Assembly: GCA_002110485.1 (NCBI GenBank)
Contig: MOWL01000051.1
Coordinates: forward strand, 1-64,000
DNA from: Emergomyces orientalis
Taxonomy: Eukaryota > Ascomycota > Eurotiomycetes > Onygenales > Ajellomycetaceae
Reading direction: 5' to 3'
Length of the DNA: 64,000 bases
The notes beneath the pieces were generated by a model. That model was not told the DNA's origin and searched no databases. It saw nothing but the letters and a program-made list of their open reading frames with translations. Each line of letters starts with the position of its first letter. The first letter of the stretch is position 1. A program made the position numbers and the translations under genes. Positions 22,866-34,795 of this stretch are shown one piece after another.

Positions 22866-23612
22866 CCTTCCACCTCCATCACAAGATGCCCTAAGTAGAC
22901 CACGTGACCCGCACTCCTATACCTATCCATGAGAGAGAGCTGCGCCCGCTAGATGCTAGTAGTACAATCAACCAATCTTCCACCTCCATCATTTAATAGT
23001 AAAAATAGCCTTAAAAAAATACTAAGTTAAATTAATATCACTCTCAAGAATTGATAGCTTGCAACCTTTGTCATTTTCTATATACTTTGTGAGAGTTATA
23101 CAGTAGAGAGAATATCAGAGGCATATGTCAGCTGAACATTCTTTCTTTCATCTCCCAAAGCTATATAGCTCTTTGCAATGCGCGCAAAGCATACATAGAG
23201 AATCAAGTCAATGTTACACTTTGACAAAGTCCGCCATACGAGCAATGATCGCGAATAAAAAACTCAAAATACTTCACTGAATACGCCACTTCGTCTACTA
23301 CCTTGAAAATTGCCTCAGTTTTCTTCTATTTCTTCTATTTCGTTCTTTTATATGAAAAATTATTAAATATTGTACGTAAAATGCCTCAATAGCAGGATAT
23401 ACCTAGCGAAAGATTCATGGCTATAAAAGCCGCGGAAAATCCGTAGATACTTTAGAGGGGCAGAGGTCTTAATTCAATTTTCTTCGTTTCATTCATACGC
23501 TGGCCTCCCACCTTAGAATCTCCCATAGCTGCACTCTAGCTTTGATATGCACCTCCACCAAAACCTCTAGGTACATGTCGCAGATCGAGTGTAGGAAAAA
23601 GGCCAACGATGC
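22866..23612. other. AT-rich spacer with a 28-bp direct repeat
   Basis: ACAATCAACCAACCTTCC and its continuation (28 nt, 22854-22881) recurs with one C-to-T change at 22964-22991. A TATA-like block near 23421 resembles that in the 8925-9345 insertion. No coding frame is supported. Confidence 0.45.
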
Positions 23613-23873
23613 TCATTTCAGTTTTCCTTTCCAAACCGTTGCTAGGAAATGCTCAACTGAGGCGAATTTATACTCTGGGAAAAGCTGATTCAGCTCATCC
23701 GAAGAGTCCCATGCACCTTTTGAGCTACTTAGAAGAATACCAATAGAAACCGCCTTGAGAAGATCCAATGCCACATCCTCCGAAACCGCTTGGTGCACTG
23801 TTTCCAGACCCCATGAAGCTTTTAAGCACCCGGCGTTCAGATCTTCAATTTTCACCTTATCACAATTCATCAA
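23613..23873 (-). CDS. unrecognised small ORF beside a transposase relic
   Basis: This 86-aa frame (MMNCDKVKIEDLNAG ... TVWKGKLK) has ordinary amino-acid and codon composition, unlike the surrounding AT-rich DNA. I recognise no domain. Its start overlaps the point where pogo-type homology fades out, so it may be host sequence the transposon joined, or a fragment of a larger lost gene. Not necessarily expressed. Confidence 0.25.
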   Translation of the reverse strand: MMNCDKVKIEDLNAGCLKASWGLETVHQAVSEDVALDLLKAVSIGILLSSSKGAWDSSDELNQLFPEYKFASVEHFLATVWKGKLK

Positions 23874-23894
23874 TTAATTAATATGAAAAAGAAG

Positions 23895-24086
23895 TCACTC
23901 TTCTTGTGAATCTGACAGATTATTGCAGATAGAGCTTGTCTTCTTTCTTGATCTTTGAATATCTCTATAACGCCGTGACAATGTAGAACAACTGATTCCA
24001 TATTTTTGAGCAGTTGCAGTGTAATTAGGAGTCAATTGTGTGTTCAAATCATCAATCGCGGATTGTATAACCGCCTCGTGATGCAT
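23895..24086 (-). pseudogene. pogo/Fot1-type transposase, N-terminal fragment
   Basis: The 63-aa frame reads MHHEAVIQSAIDDLN ... YTATAQKYGISCSTLSRRYR ... DSQEE, and after one TGA continues LLFHINKL. This is the Psq-type helix-turn-helix that opens many fungal pogo-superfamily transposases, ending at the start of the CENP-B-like domain. The DDE catalytic region is missing, so it is a truncated relic. Direct GTTAACTTAACTAAC-like sequence near 24169 may belong to its end, but inverted repeats could not be paired. Confidence 0.65.
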
Positions 24087-24242
24087 GTTGTGGGTGTTTT
24101 AAAGTTGAATGAAAAAATGAGATTTTGAGCGGGCGTTGGGTGTAAGCGGGCGTTGGGTGGTTGATTACGTTAACTTAACTAACTTCCGAGCTAACGTAAC
24201 AGGGGATAGTTGGGCAGCCAATATTAGACCATACACAGCCCC

Positions 24243-26631
24243 ATGGTGCTGTTTGAAGGTCCTGGAGCTACCTCTCTTCCAGCTGTAACCAATAATTCCG
24301 ACTTCTCAGGACGGAGAGCAAGGAGCGAGTCCTGGAATACCGAAATGTCAAAAGAAGGAACATGTTATACCTCCTACGGGGCGGGAGAAACGCCAGTATT
24401 ACCCAAGAAACGAAAGGTCCGCAAAAGCACCCAAAGTTGCTGGGAGTGCAAGAGGCGCAGAATTCGATGTACTTTTGCAGCGCCTGCGGAAAACATCTGC
24501 GACGGATGCAGAAGTCGTCGAACCAAATGCATCAGCCAGGAGTTTCATCAGGAAGAATCACTCCCAAGTAGACCTCTGGATAGACTCAGCCGGGTGGAAT
24601 ATCTCGTTGAAAAGCTAGCCGAACAGAGCGATGCTAACATGTTGGCCATGTTGCATCCAGGTCAATTATATCAAAGCGAGTTGACAGAATTATCAGTAAG
24701 AGTCAACACCATTTCGGCTATTTACTCATCTAACAGGAGAAGACACAAAAATCTACAGGTGATCAGTTCGGCACCAATTCGGGCTGCCCTCGTCCTTTGA
24801 GAACACAATCCCTAAGTTCAAACCAGAGAACAAGGTTATCGGCCTTTGTGACGACCTATCTTGTACCCTTCGGACATTGTGGCCTGACCAGCACGATCTT
24901 GACCTACTTTTATGTGTTCTGGCCAGTGTCTCAGTATCATTTCACGGCATAGTCTGCATACCGTATTCTAAATTTTTCTCCAATGAAATTTCATCCCCAC
25001 GACGCGTTCTGCAGCTGCCTCCCAAAGGGTCGCATCCAATCCTCATTGCAAGGAAGCTTCTATTACTGGGCACTTTTATACAAAGTATCCCGCGATGCTC
25101 TGTTGGCAAACTCGCTGGCATGAACTCAGACTACCGAGCCATTATGTCTCAGGTGGTGCATACCGCCTCTAGGCTGGTCACAAGCGACGATGAACTTGTC
25201 AGCTCACTCGATGGAATTGAGTGCATTATGATTGAGAGCATGTACTGGAATGATGCTGGCAATCTCCGTCGCGCTTGGTTGACAAACCGAAGAGCAATGG
25301 TCGTGGCACAGATGATGGGGCTTCAGAGGGGCATCTGCTCCTCGAGCATGATCCTTGAACAGGAAACTCGGGACCGTATCGACCCTGACTACCTGTGGTT
25401 TCGCTTAGTCTTCACGGACCGGTATCTGTCATTTATGCTTGGCCTACCGCAAGGTTCGGTTGAAAGCGTCTTTGCCAGTCCTGCGAGACTGCAAAGTTGC
25501 ATGGCTACGGAACGGATGGAGCGCCTCGAATGCATTGCGGCTGGACTTATTCTCCAGCGCAACAGTATTGAACGAACTGACCTTGCTGCGACGTACAGAG
25601 TTGAGAGTATTCTCCAGGAGGCCGCCGCCTTGATGCCACCCCAGTGGTGGCTGATAACTCCTAATCCTGCTAGCCCTGCCAGCAACAATTTCAAAAAGTT
25701 CGAAGAATCAATCCGCCTTACAACTCAGCTAACCCACCACCACCTTTTAGTGCTGTTACACTTGCCATACTTGATAATACCCTCATGTGCGGACTCGAGC
25801 TATGATTATTGCAAGATTACTGCTGCGAATTCCAGTCGTATGATTCTTTCCCAGTTCGTGACCTTTCATCAATCCAATGTAACCGCTGCTTATTGTCGTG
25901 GTATCAATTTCATTGCTTTCATTGCGAGCATAACGCTGTGTCTTGCACATATGGAAACTCGTCGTCAACAAAAAAATAATTCTAACAACGGGGTCTCTTG
26001 TTTTCAATCCCTCCAACACCAACGACTGGGCGACCGCGGGCTCCTCGAACGCACGCTTGAAATCATGGAGTCAATGGCTCAAGAAAGCCATGATAACGTC
26101 ACCCAAAATCTATCTAACCTCCTTGAACCACTCCTCGGGATCGAGAAAAATTCTGCCAACGGGCATTCTTACCATACCAGTGCCACTCTAGAACCTGACA
26201 AGTACGAGTCTCAGTTTCTTAGTGACAAGAATGGAAAGTTTGAGGAACTGCAGATTTATATCCCGTATTTCGGGACGGTGAAGATTGAACACCATCCAAT
26301 TCTTTCTGACAGTACCCAACCCGCACCAATGTCCTCGGAACGTTGGCTCCAGAGCGTGTCTATTTCGCAAGAAACTGATACCAGCCCTGTTGTTCCTTGT
26401 CAACTGATCATACCGGCGAAACAAGGTCGGCATGGGACTCATGAAAAAGAAATGAGAGATGCCACCCGTTCAACTAGCGATAAAATCAGCACCATCCAAC
26501 CACATTTACTCGGGCAATCTGGATCGACAAACCGAGGGGAGAATTTTTCGTATTTCAATTCCAGCGATACACAGGAGAGCAACCCCCTTTTGCGGGACCT
26601 AGCCGCAGATGTAGATGATTGGGCTTTATAA
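24243..26631 (+). CDS. Zn2Cys6 fungal transcription factor
   Basis: A GAL4-type binuclear zinc cluster lies at residues 66-96 (C-x2-C-x6-C-x9-C-x2-C-x6-C), preceded by basic KKRKVRKS and followed by a short leucine-rich linker. The remainder, in a second frame from about 24795 to TAA 26629-26631, has LCDDLSCTLRTLWPDQHDLDLLL and a middle region typical of fungal-specific regulators (WLTNRRAMVVAQMMGLQRG, WFRLVFTDRYLSFMLGLPQGS). Product: a nuclear DNA-binding regulator; targets unknown. The two parts must be joined by an intron between about 24650 and 24795; several GT/AG pairs are possible and none is decisive, so a frameshift cannot be excluded. It is the first normal-composition gene inward of the LINE nest, about 150 bp from the transposase relic. 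Confidence 0.75.
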
Positions 26632-29600
26632 GACATGGATTAAATTTATTTAGCAGCCTGGCACAATGCTCAGCAGGCTCAACAGAATAAGGCTACAGAC
26701 ATCTCACCAGAATGAGATCTACATGGATATTGAAAGGTGATTCTAAACAAACTATATGATAGAAACTTGAGCTGATTTCTTCTTGTACTATGTCACAGTA
26801 TGAGACATTTTTGAATGTTCAAACTTCAGAATTCTGCTTTTGTAATACTTTTATCAATAACTATATTTTTCTAAATAATAAATAGTATTGACTTGATGAA
26901 ACCCTTTGAGACTGACAACAGGTTGAGAATCGCAAAAGATACTCATAAACATATATTCTCTTTCAAAGTCTTTTTGTTTTCCTTTTCTTTCAATTTTAAG
27001 ATGTGTAAGATTTTGTATGACGCTCTGCTCTACGAGTCCTAGAAGTCACCTGAAAAAGGGCAAAATTTTTTTGCCACACAAGGCGATGAGGCCCGCCATT
27101 CAGTGATCAGTAAACAGAAACACCAATTGAGCCCATGAACTACGCGCCTGATAAAAGGCGACTATGCAGATGCGGAGTGTATTTAGCGCCCCATGTAAAG
27201 TGGGAATCATCCCTCTGACGAAAACCGATCAGACGGTCTCATTGTCAGAGTGTGTAATATTGGCTTGATTCTATCTATGCTTTGTGTGCGTTGCAGAGGG
27301 CTACAGCCCTCAGAGATGAAAGGAATAACATCGGGCCGGGCGGATGGATGCCTCTGACACTCATGTGGTGTCATCGGCTTCAACACTTCTAAGGTTGAGT
27401 AGACAGCAGCCAGATGAAATAGGCGCTTGGCCGAGATCCTAAGGCTGTGCAAGGCGTGTGAGACCTGATCTGTGAAGGCGACGACAGTACGGGACAGGGC
27501 CGGGACCGAATTCCTTATTCCGTCCCGTCCCGCCCCGCCCGCCCGTGCCTAACGTTTTACTTTTAAGTTTTAGGCTGTCAATTCTGCAAGAAATGAGGGA
27601 TACTACCCGCTTCGGTATCAGGGAGCCTTGACACCTTTTAGGGTTCATAGATCTTCTTTTTGCAATTCTCGCCGATTTATTTAGTCTTGTTATTTTCACA
27701 GGAGTCACCATTGATTTAACTAAATTAAGCCAACGAACAGTTCTACAGAGTTTCAAAAGCAAGGAGGAAAAGCAACGCATTACGTACTGGTACCTAATTC
27801 GATGGGTTCTTATTGCCTGTTCCGCCACCGCTTCACTGTTTTTGATGACTTCAAGTTATTAAAACCCTGCACGATATTACTTTAGTTCGTCCATGCATCG
27901 AGGAGTTCCTTGGTGAGAAGAGAACATGGCGTGCGAAGTGGAGCTCCAACAGCCCATTCATTTGATTCCACCTTAGGGATCAATTAAAGAGGAGCCAATC
28001 AATCGTAGCAGCTAGTCAAGGATGACTCCCACAACATTCGCAATCCCATCAAAGCCTTTTCTTCCTTCAGGTTAGGAAACAAACTGCGGAGTACCTTTTC
28101 TGGCATCTCCTCCCAACTGAATACGAGCCTGGATACATGGGTGATGGATGTGCGCTACTCCCTCTCCACACCACCCACAAGATCACACTCCCTCCTTTCC
28201 ACCTCTGAGTGCTCAGAGAGTACGAGGTCATAAATCGAAGATATTTCGAAGTGGGAATAAGTAGCGCAAGAAAGCAGCCTCTTGCTTCCAAAAAAACTGA
28301 AATAAAGAAGGAAATTTCGAAAAATAAAATACAGACAAAATTTCATTGATCCTATTGCCAGCTGGTGCACTATCTGTGGGAGAACGATCATCTCGTTGTC
28401 TGCTTAATTTAGGTTTATCCCTCATCCTCCCAGGCTTCCCTTGGCTAGTGCCGCGAGTTTCCACAAAACAATATGCGCTCTAAAGGTCAACGTCCACACA
28501 AGAGGGTCAACCGCCGTGTTTTCAATTGGTGACAGTTCCCCACTAGATTGCGCAAACGCAGTAAGGGTTCCTCTGAAAATGTCCGTTGCCTTCTGCTAAT
28601 TCAGACCCAGGACGCTTGTCGTTATTTCCCCTAAAACTTTCGGACAGATACACAATCATCACACAATTGATTTGGTAAATCCGCCGAGTTGCATCGGTTT
28701 CTGGGGTTTTCCTGGCGGCTGTGGCGCGCAATAACTCCCTCTTGATGTGTACATTCCTGAATCTCTACCCTCGCAGCACAGTAAACATCGGCTCTGCCCT
28801 TGGCGCAGCAAGGACACCCCTGTGGGCCGAAAAGTTGCTGACATCTCGGGCGGCTCTGGGCGGAACGGCCAGGGTTCGAAGCAAGTTCCAGATTTCAATA
28901 AAGCTAATATTGCTAGAAATCCCACTCAACTTTACTTCTCGAATTTAAACCAAGGTATTTGTTCTTTCTGGCGTCAACCGTTTTATATTAACTGCCGCGG
29001 CAGACACAATATTTTGGGAGCCTTGGCTGCAATCTTCCCAAGGGAAGGGAAATCCCCGTTTTTCGTTCCAGCTCTCCAGTTATGGCCATGATCATGCATC
29101 GGGGCTGTAACTCCGCCGCTAAACCTGCAACTGTTCAAAATCCTTTCCGACTACTCATCATCCTCTCCGACTTCGAGGGCGCTATGTCGGTCGACGTGGC
29201 CGCAATGGGCCTTCTAGCCCTAACTCTATCAAAGGGCAGGAAAACAACATCAGTCTCAAAGCTAAAGCTGCGTTAGTACAGCAATCACAGCAGCTCAACA
29301 CAGCGCTCCAAGTGACGGGAGCGGGGAAGTGGTTTCGACTCAGATTGCGCTTCGACATCTTCGATCGGGGTTGCCCTCCGATTAGCTGCTCCCTCCCTAA
29401 CCCCCCGGTCTTCCCCCCATGAGGGTACCCTTATGCGGCAGAATGGAGCTACACTGAGGAAACGCAACTCAACAAACATACGAATAGGAGACGGAGGTGT
29501 AAAACATGCGAAGGGCTAACCTGGACTAGCGCCTCATCCTGCCAGGTTGGAACCCTTACACCCCCCTTGACTGGCTTATACTGCTCCCTCCTTCCAGTCT

Positions 29601-29888
29601 GAGGTACTACCATATAAAGACACCGTTTCCCTATACAGATTCTCGAAAATTGTTAACCTTCCCTTGTTCCCAGAAGAAGACAACACAGAATAACTACGGC
29701 TCTCTCTTTCCAAAACCCCACCAAAGCTTCAAAACCAACCTTTTATTATACCCTACCAGCGGCTATCAGCCTTCTCTCTACGACCACTCGTCAATTGCCC
29801 TACCACCCTAGCGCTCACCACCACTGCACCACCAATATCACTTCGAGCACTCCTTTGCGGTACTGTTGCCAGTGCGTTAGCAGGCGAT
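26632..29888. other. intergenic region, no supported gene
   Basis: Numerous short frames on both strands show no recognisable motif. 26640-27000 is AT-rich; the rest is of mixed composition. One GC-rich hairpin/quadruplex-prone block is listed separately. TATA-like CATATAAAGACACC near 29610 and pyrimidine-rich sequence at 29690-29880 probably form the promoter and leader of the hydroxylase gene. Confidence 0.4.
27502..27548. repeat. GC-rich hairpin and G-run block
   Basis: GGGACCGAAT (27502-27511) pairs with ATTCCGTCCC (27517-27526), 9 of 10 bases around a 5-nt loop. It is followed by C-rich runs to 27548 whose complement has at least four G-tracts (GGGCGGGCGGGGCGGGACGG), a quadruplex-forming pattern. 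Could be a degraded transposon terminus or a regulatory element. Confidence 0.5.
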
Positions 29889-30608
29889 ATGGCTTTTCTA
29901 GCGCAACAATGGGATAACATCGTGGATGGCTATTCCCCATTTACTATTGAAGTGGTTGGTGCTGCTGTGGCCCAGATGTTCCTTACAGTCGTCTTCGGAA
30001 TCTACGATCTGACTGGCTCCGATGCGAAACGACGTCGTGCAATGCTCAAAGTCCTTCCTGGCATAGGCAGAAACATTGCCACAGCCACAGTGGTCCATTC
30101 AACCGGTTTGCTTTTGATGTCTCTATGGACGGGCCATAGCGTTTGGGAAACTTCCCTGACCCATGTGAACAAGAACATACCTTCCGTCTGGCGGTTCTTG
30201 ATAGATGTGATAAACACGGCACTTTTATTTGAAGTCTCATTCTACTACTTCCATGCTTTGTTCCACACTAAGTTCATGTACCGACACGTTCACTCGGTAC
30301 ACCATCATTTCAAGGAGGAAATTGCTATTGCTGCGTTCTATAGCCACCCGCTCGAATTTCTAGTGTTAAACTTTGGACTAGTAGTGATCGCCACCTGGTT
30401 GCTTGGATCGCATGTGCTTGGATTGCTATTTCATGGAGCCGTCGCAGGTACTATTGCACATTTTGTCCATACTGGTGAAGATATCCCAGGCATCATGAGC
30501 CATGAAGGCCACCACATCAGCCCAAATCAGAACTTGGGCGCCCTTGGTGTCCTGGATCGTTTGCATGGAACGCTCTACCGAGGAACCCAACTTAAGCGCT
30601 CACATTGA
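29889..30608 (+). CDS. fatty acid hydroxylase / sterol desaturase superfamily protein
   Basis: 239 aa, single exon. Three histidine boxes are visible: HALFH at 122-126, HSVHHH at 135-140 and HEGHH at 205-209, the di-iron ligand pattern of the family (ERG3, ERG25 and related membrane oxidoreductases). Hydrophobic spans near 20-40, 75-90, 100-120 and 155-190 fit a multi-pass ER membrane enzyme. It is shorter than ERG25 or ERG3 and lacks obvious diagnostic residues for either, so the substrate (sterol, sphingoid or fatty acid) cannot be named. ATG 29889 is the first in the frame and precedes a sensible N-terminus. No co-oriented partner lies nearby, arguing against a biosynthetic cluster. Confidence 0.82.
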   Translation: MAFLAQQWDNIVDGYSPFTIEVVGAAVAQMFLTVVFGIYDLTGSDAKRRRAMLKVLPGIGRNIATATVVHSTGLLLMSLWTGHSVWETSLTHVNKNIPSVWRFLIDVINTALLFEVSFYYFHALFHTKFMYRHVHSVHHHFKEEIAIAAFYSHPLEFLVLNFGLVVIATWLLGSHVLGLLFHGAVAGTIAHFVHTGEDIPGIMSHEGHHISPNQNLGALGVLDRLHGTLYRGTQLKRSH

Positions 30609-33233
30609 TCTCGTCCGAATATTCTATTAACGAGTGGTCTGTTAGAGGATGGGAAACGGAAGGGTTTGAGGAACCAATGATAGAGTCGCTTGTGCAGGGA
30701 GGCCTCGCATTTTCTCTATGTATAGGAAGGTGTCCAATCCATCCGAAAGATACTGTTACGCTCCTTATGTCTTAATATCTGTAAGGCACCTTTGACCTTT
30801 TCTTGTGTGTTAGTTTCGATCAATATTTTGATGATTTTGTCTGAAAAAGCCCTTATGATTACCCAATGCTTTCCTTTCGTTTGTCATGAAATTATTTGCT
30901 CTGCGATGGCTAGGTGCATGTTTTGAAAGCCATTCTGATTCAGCTTTTCGTAACTTCCAGTCTTTGATGTATTGTTGCTTCCTTTAAAGCCAGATCCTAT
31001 TTGATGACCTAATTAGCTTAGTGAATGCATAGAACGTTGCTCAATTTTCCATCGGGGACATTGATGGGTCCCATGTACTATTCTCACCTCCAGCGGGGGA
31101 AGCCTGGTGCTAAAGTAATCGGCATTTGACATAACAGCGACATGCTAGTTTGAAAAGAAATTTGGGAATCAAAGAACGCTTCAGATTGTTCATACTTTGC
31201 ATGCATGCCGACCAGGATGTTGAAACTATCAGCCCCTCGCCGACTCCATGGGATCAACAACCACCAAGTACGCACCGGAAACTTAAAAATTTTCCCCCGC
31301 AGTCGGGTTCCCATCCGACACATGAATTCCTGTTCAATGGGCGAACAGATAGATTCTCATTGGTAACCCAACGGCCTCATGCTTCCAGCTAATGCAAACA
31401 GTTGGATTCGGAATACGCAGCGAATGTCGGTACGACTTGCGTACTCCTACCATTGGCTAATCGCATCCTAGGGAGTGACATTAATAGGAAGCCTTCAGGA
31501 ACTGCTTTGAGAACCCCATGTTAGCAATCTTAAACGATCCATGTATGGAAGTCCCATGACATCGTTCATTTGAGCCGCGTGATCCGTAAAACGTTCCATT
31601 TAAATGTGGTGTTAGATCTGTCATGTTCCAGCGTCCATTTTCTGAGACTCCTTCACCTCCCCAGCTTTGTGTAATCAGCAGAGGAACGTGCCGCATATAA
31701 CGAGATGTCCCAAATAGCTTGTGCTGTTATACAGTCTAGGATAGCTCTTGGGTATCAGCGCTGGCAAATCCTCTCAAATCTTCAGTGTGACAGCGTAAAT
31801 CGCCAGCACGGATAATCTCTTTTGCCAAAAATCAAGATCAACCCCATGTAAGTCACCGGTTCGAGGCGCTAATTACAGGCGGCTAGGCTACATAATTAGC
31901 AACATGCATGGTTTAGTTACACCACGGCAGGGGCGTGCTCCATCCAGAAATATCCATCTCCGTGGTGCCCAAGAGGTTAGGGTTTCATTCGGCACGTGGT
32001 ATGTTGACCAGCAATCCCCGTACACGCAGCCCTCTGTCTCATAGACATCTGTTCCTATTGATCTATATTTATTAAGTGTGGTGCCGGCACTCTGACCCCA
32101 TTAGGCTCGATTGACGACTGATGTGGAAACACTTTCCGAAGCCAAAACATCAGCTCGTGGAATCATGATTTATTGATGTTGGGGTAATTTAAGTCACAGA
32201 GAACTTCAAATAGATGGCTGAACACTTATGCATTACCGGCAACTTTCAAATGAATTCTGCTAATCAAGAACCTGGGCGCACAAAAGAAATTTAGCTCCAC
32301 CTTGGTCAGCATGCGCAGTTCACCCTGGCTCATCGATATGAGTTGTCCCCTCAGCCGGTTCCACAACCTTCAAGGCCTGTTGCAGGAAATGCAGGTTTCT
32401 GAATGGCTGGTTGTGTCATCCTGGAAGCTATTTTCTAAACCCCTGGTAGGTAATTTTCGTTACTCAGCAGCACTTCAGTTTTCCCTTTTCCCTGTTGGCA
32501 AACCTGCAAAATGAAACTGGGGTAGGTCGAGACACAGGCATCGTGGTCTGTTTGACAGGACTTGGTTCCTGCATTCGCGACACACAGGATCCATCAATAG
32601 CCCCTCCACCAGCAAAACAGCAACAGAAACGAACAAGAATGTAGAATGCGGAGGCAGATGCTCTCAAAATCGAAATTAAATTCGGTATATATCCCTTTTA
32701 TTCACCTTAATATCTTCAGCACCAAATTTATGAACATATAATTACCAATTAACGAAATTGAGAGGGAAAAACTCCATCATCTTGGCAGACAGTAATGATG
32801 CGTTTGTAGGCCTCATACATACGTGGCCAAGTCAGGCCACGGCTCTGAACGCCATATCAGCGGCTTAGTCAATGATGGTACAAGTCGATTCTATATCTGT
32901 CCACTCAATGTTATTGAGACTCACTGCTGTTTGAGGTCAATAATAACAATGTTTTTAAACTCTGTGTCAGTTGTGTTGCAACGCCCAGCTTCTCCGTCTT
33001 TGTCAGGATATCCACGAAGCCATGTTCACTCCTTAAAATGTCCTGGCAAGCATGTATCTCGGGTTATAACTTCAACCATAATTTCACTTCTTCGACATCA
33101 ATGTACTGCTCAGTTCCGTCGTTTACGGCGCGAAAATTAGTGCTAAATAACATCTGGCACCTCGGGAAGATGAGATGACATTCTTGATCCAGTGCCGCTC
33201 TGGACATCCTGTTGCTGTGCTTATTTTGTATTG
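30609..33233. other. intergenic region, nothing recognised
   Basis: Over 2.6 kb of ordinary base composition without a convincing coding frame, tRNA or repeat. Short frames (31084-31323, 32302-32514, 32823-33140) show no domain and no flanking splice logic. Confidence 0.4.
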
Positions 33234-33650
33234 CTAGTTTCTGCTAGATGCTTCGTACTCGTAATTGGTGCCCTGGAGAATGAATATTGACAGCAAATCA
33301 CCAGCCATAAAATTCATCATTCCCGGGTGCACAATGGCTTTGTCCATGACCGCTTGCACCGCGCAGGCGGTCAAACCTTCGCTCGTCATCCTCTCACAAA
33401 CATACTCACACTGAACATATAGCGTCCTAAGAAATCATTCTGGCCGATCGCATCCCAGACATCCATATAGTTGCGCTTTGGATAGCTGCTAAGTTCTTCC
33501 TCCAAGTTGCACGTTTGCTCGATAGTAGATAAGTATTTAAGCAAATCTCACAATTCGCCGCCACTCACCATGCCGCTGATGAATGACCGTGGTATCGCAT
33601 TATGCATCGCATGAACTCCTTCTATTTCCAGAGAAAGCTCCGCTAAGGGT
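33234..33650 (-). pseudogene. possible gene remnant, family unknown
   Basis: On the minus strand, sequence reading LEEELSSYPKRNYMDVWDA then IGQNDFLGRYMF is followed, after a one-base frame change near 33410, by CEYVCERMTSEGLTACAVQAV and an open run to TAG at 33234-33236. Upstream, EGVHAMHNAIPRSFISGM may be an earlier exon. The composition looks like real protein, but the frame change and in-frame stops upstream suggest decay. I do not recognise the family. Confidence 0.3.
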
Positions 33651-34795
33651 CAGTTGCCACCTCCTCTTAAGGTAGAAAACACAGAGTTCGAGGGTTAAAA
33701 GCTAGGTTGACTCCTCCAGCCATTCAATTGTGCGCGCAATCCCCGTCATTAGAGTCTCTTATCATTTTGGCTAACTCATCCAAAACTCACGGCTATATTA
33801 AGTTAATCCTTTTGCCAGAGCAGGTGGCCGAAGTTCAGCACCGCCAACTGCCGTTGGGGCATATCCAGGTTGTATTCTTAATTTAGGGGCATGGTTGCTT
33901 CGTTTTCGTTCGTCAGAAATCTGAGCGATTCTCCAGACCTAAATAGACAGAATAAGAGAAATGCGAAGAATTCTATTGTAGCTTGACTCTTCCTAAATTG
34001 ATAATAACTGAGAGAATGGTCAATCATTGAAGGTTGCGCGTCGCCCTTTCATGTCGCTTCTACCGCTCTCAAATTTGCAGGCGTGAAAATGAGAGGAAAC
34101 TGGGGTGCACATTCCGCTGGTCCATAACATTTTGCGTGCCGCTGAAGTTTATAGTTCGCGTATCGTCGACTCCCAATTGTCTTTATATAAAAGTTCGAAA
34201 ATGAGATCTGAAACACCCTGAAATGCCCCAAAAATTGGTGTCATTTCGGAAGCACGGCAGTCAGCATGTGTGATACTGATATTGGTAACCGATTCTTTAA
34301 AGCATGAAGGCATGCCTTATTACCTCCGTGCTACTTCCAAATATGGGAAGAAACCGTGGGATGAATTAACTTTTTAAAACTGAATCGCTAGCCTAAATAC
34401 CTTCCTCTGAAGGGGTGCATGATATAGAGCCAAACCCATCCTCATTTAACCGCTCTTTACCTGAAGAGCTCCTTTATTTCGTTAACATTGCATTTGACCA
34501 CCGAAGGGGGCGAAACAAGCCACAGCTTCCATCTGCTAAGGTGCTGAGCTTTTAGCTCTAAGGAGATTGTAATGCAGGAGCCCACAACTAGAAAGATAGT
34601 TATATACAGATTATAATAACTTGGCAGCAGAGAAACGAGCCGCATTAGCGCCAATCAGATTAGAGCCGGCAAACATTGGCCGCAGAGTACGGAGTAGTCC
34701 CCTTCGCAGTGACTCAGGCAGGGTCAAATGAACTTATTATTCCCAGTCGCATCAAGAGCCGTTCAAGTACCTAACTCAATACCCAACCTGACATC
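33651..34795. other. intergenic region, nothing recognised
   Basis: No supported gene. Fragments such as DELAKMIRDSNDGDC on the minus strand near 33740-33780 could be further pieces of the neighbouring remnant, but stops break them up. Confidence 0.35.

Larger units (their letters stand above)
7640..22870 (-). mobile_element. family C LINE (non-LTR retrotransposon), decayed, split by A1
   Basis: Reading the minus strand from 22870 down, an ORF1 with Cys/His knuckles (21699-22865) is followed, beyond the A1 insertion, by endonuclease (10423 to about 11560), reverse transcriptase (about 8226-10420) and RNase H (7710-8225) remnants. Domain order and the presence of RNase H fit the Tad1-like group of fungal LINEs. 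A 12-bp duplication, AGAGTCAGTTTC, at 11568-11579 and 21608-21619 shows A1 jumped into this element near its ORF1/ORF2 boundary. A second insertion of about 420 bp sits in the RT domain (8925-9345). Stops and frameshifts are frequent, so it is dead. The outer ends are not precisely defined. Confidence 0.75.

Noticed and set aside
24243..30608. Regulator plus hydroxylase as a secondary-metabolite cluster
   Set aside because: They are separated by over 3 kb without genes and no synthase, terpene cyclase, P450 or transporter is present.
31820..31900. tRNA-like GGTTCGA motif
   Set aside because: No acceptor or D-arm pairing could be drawn around it on either strand; the same holds for GGTTCGA near 28872 and 41902.
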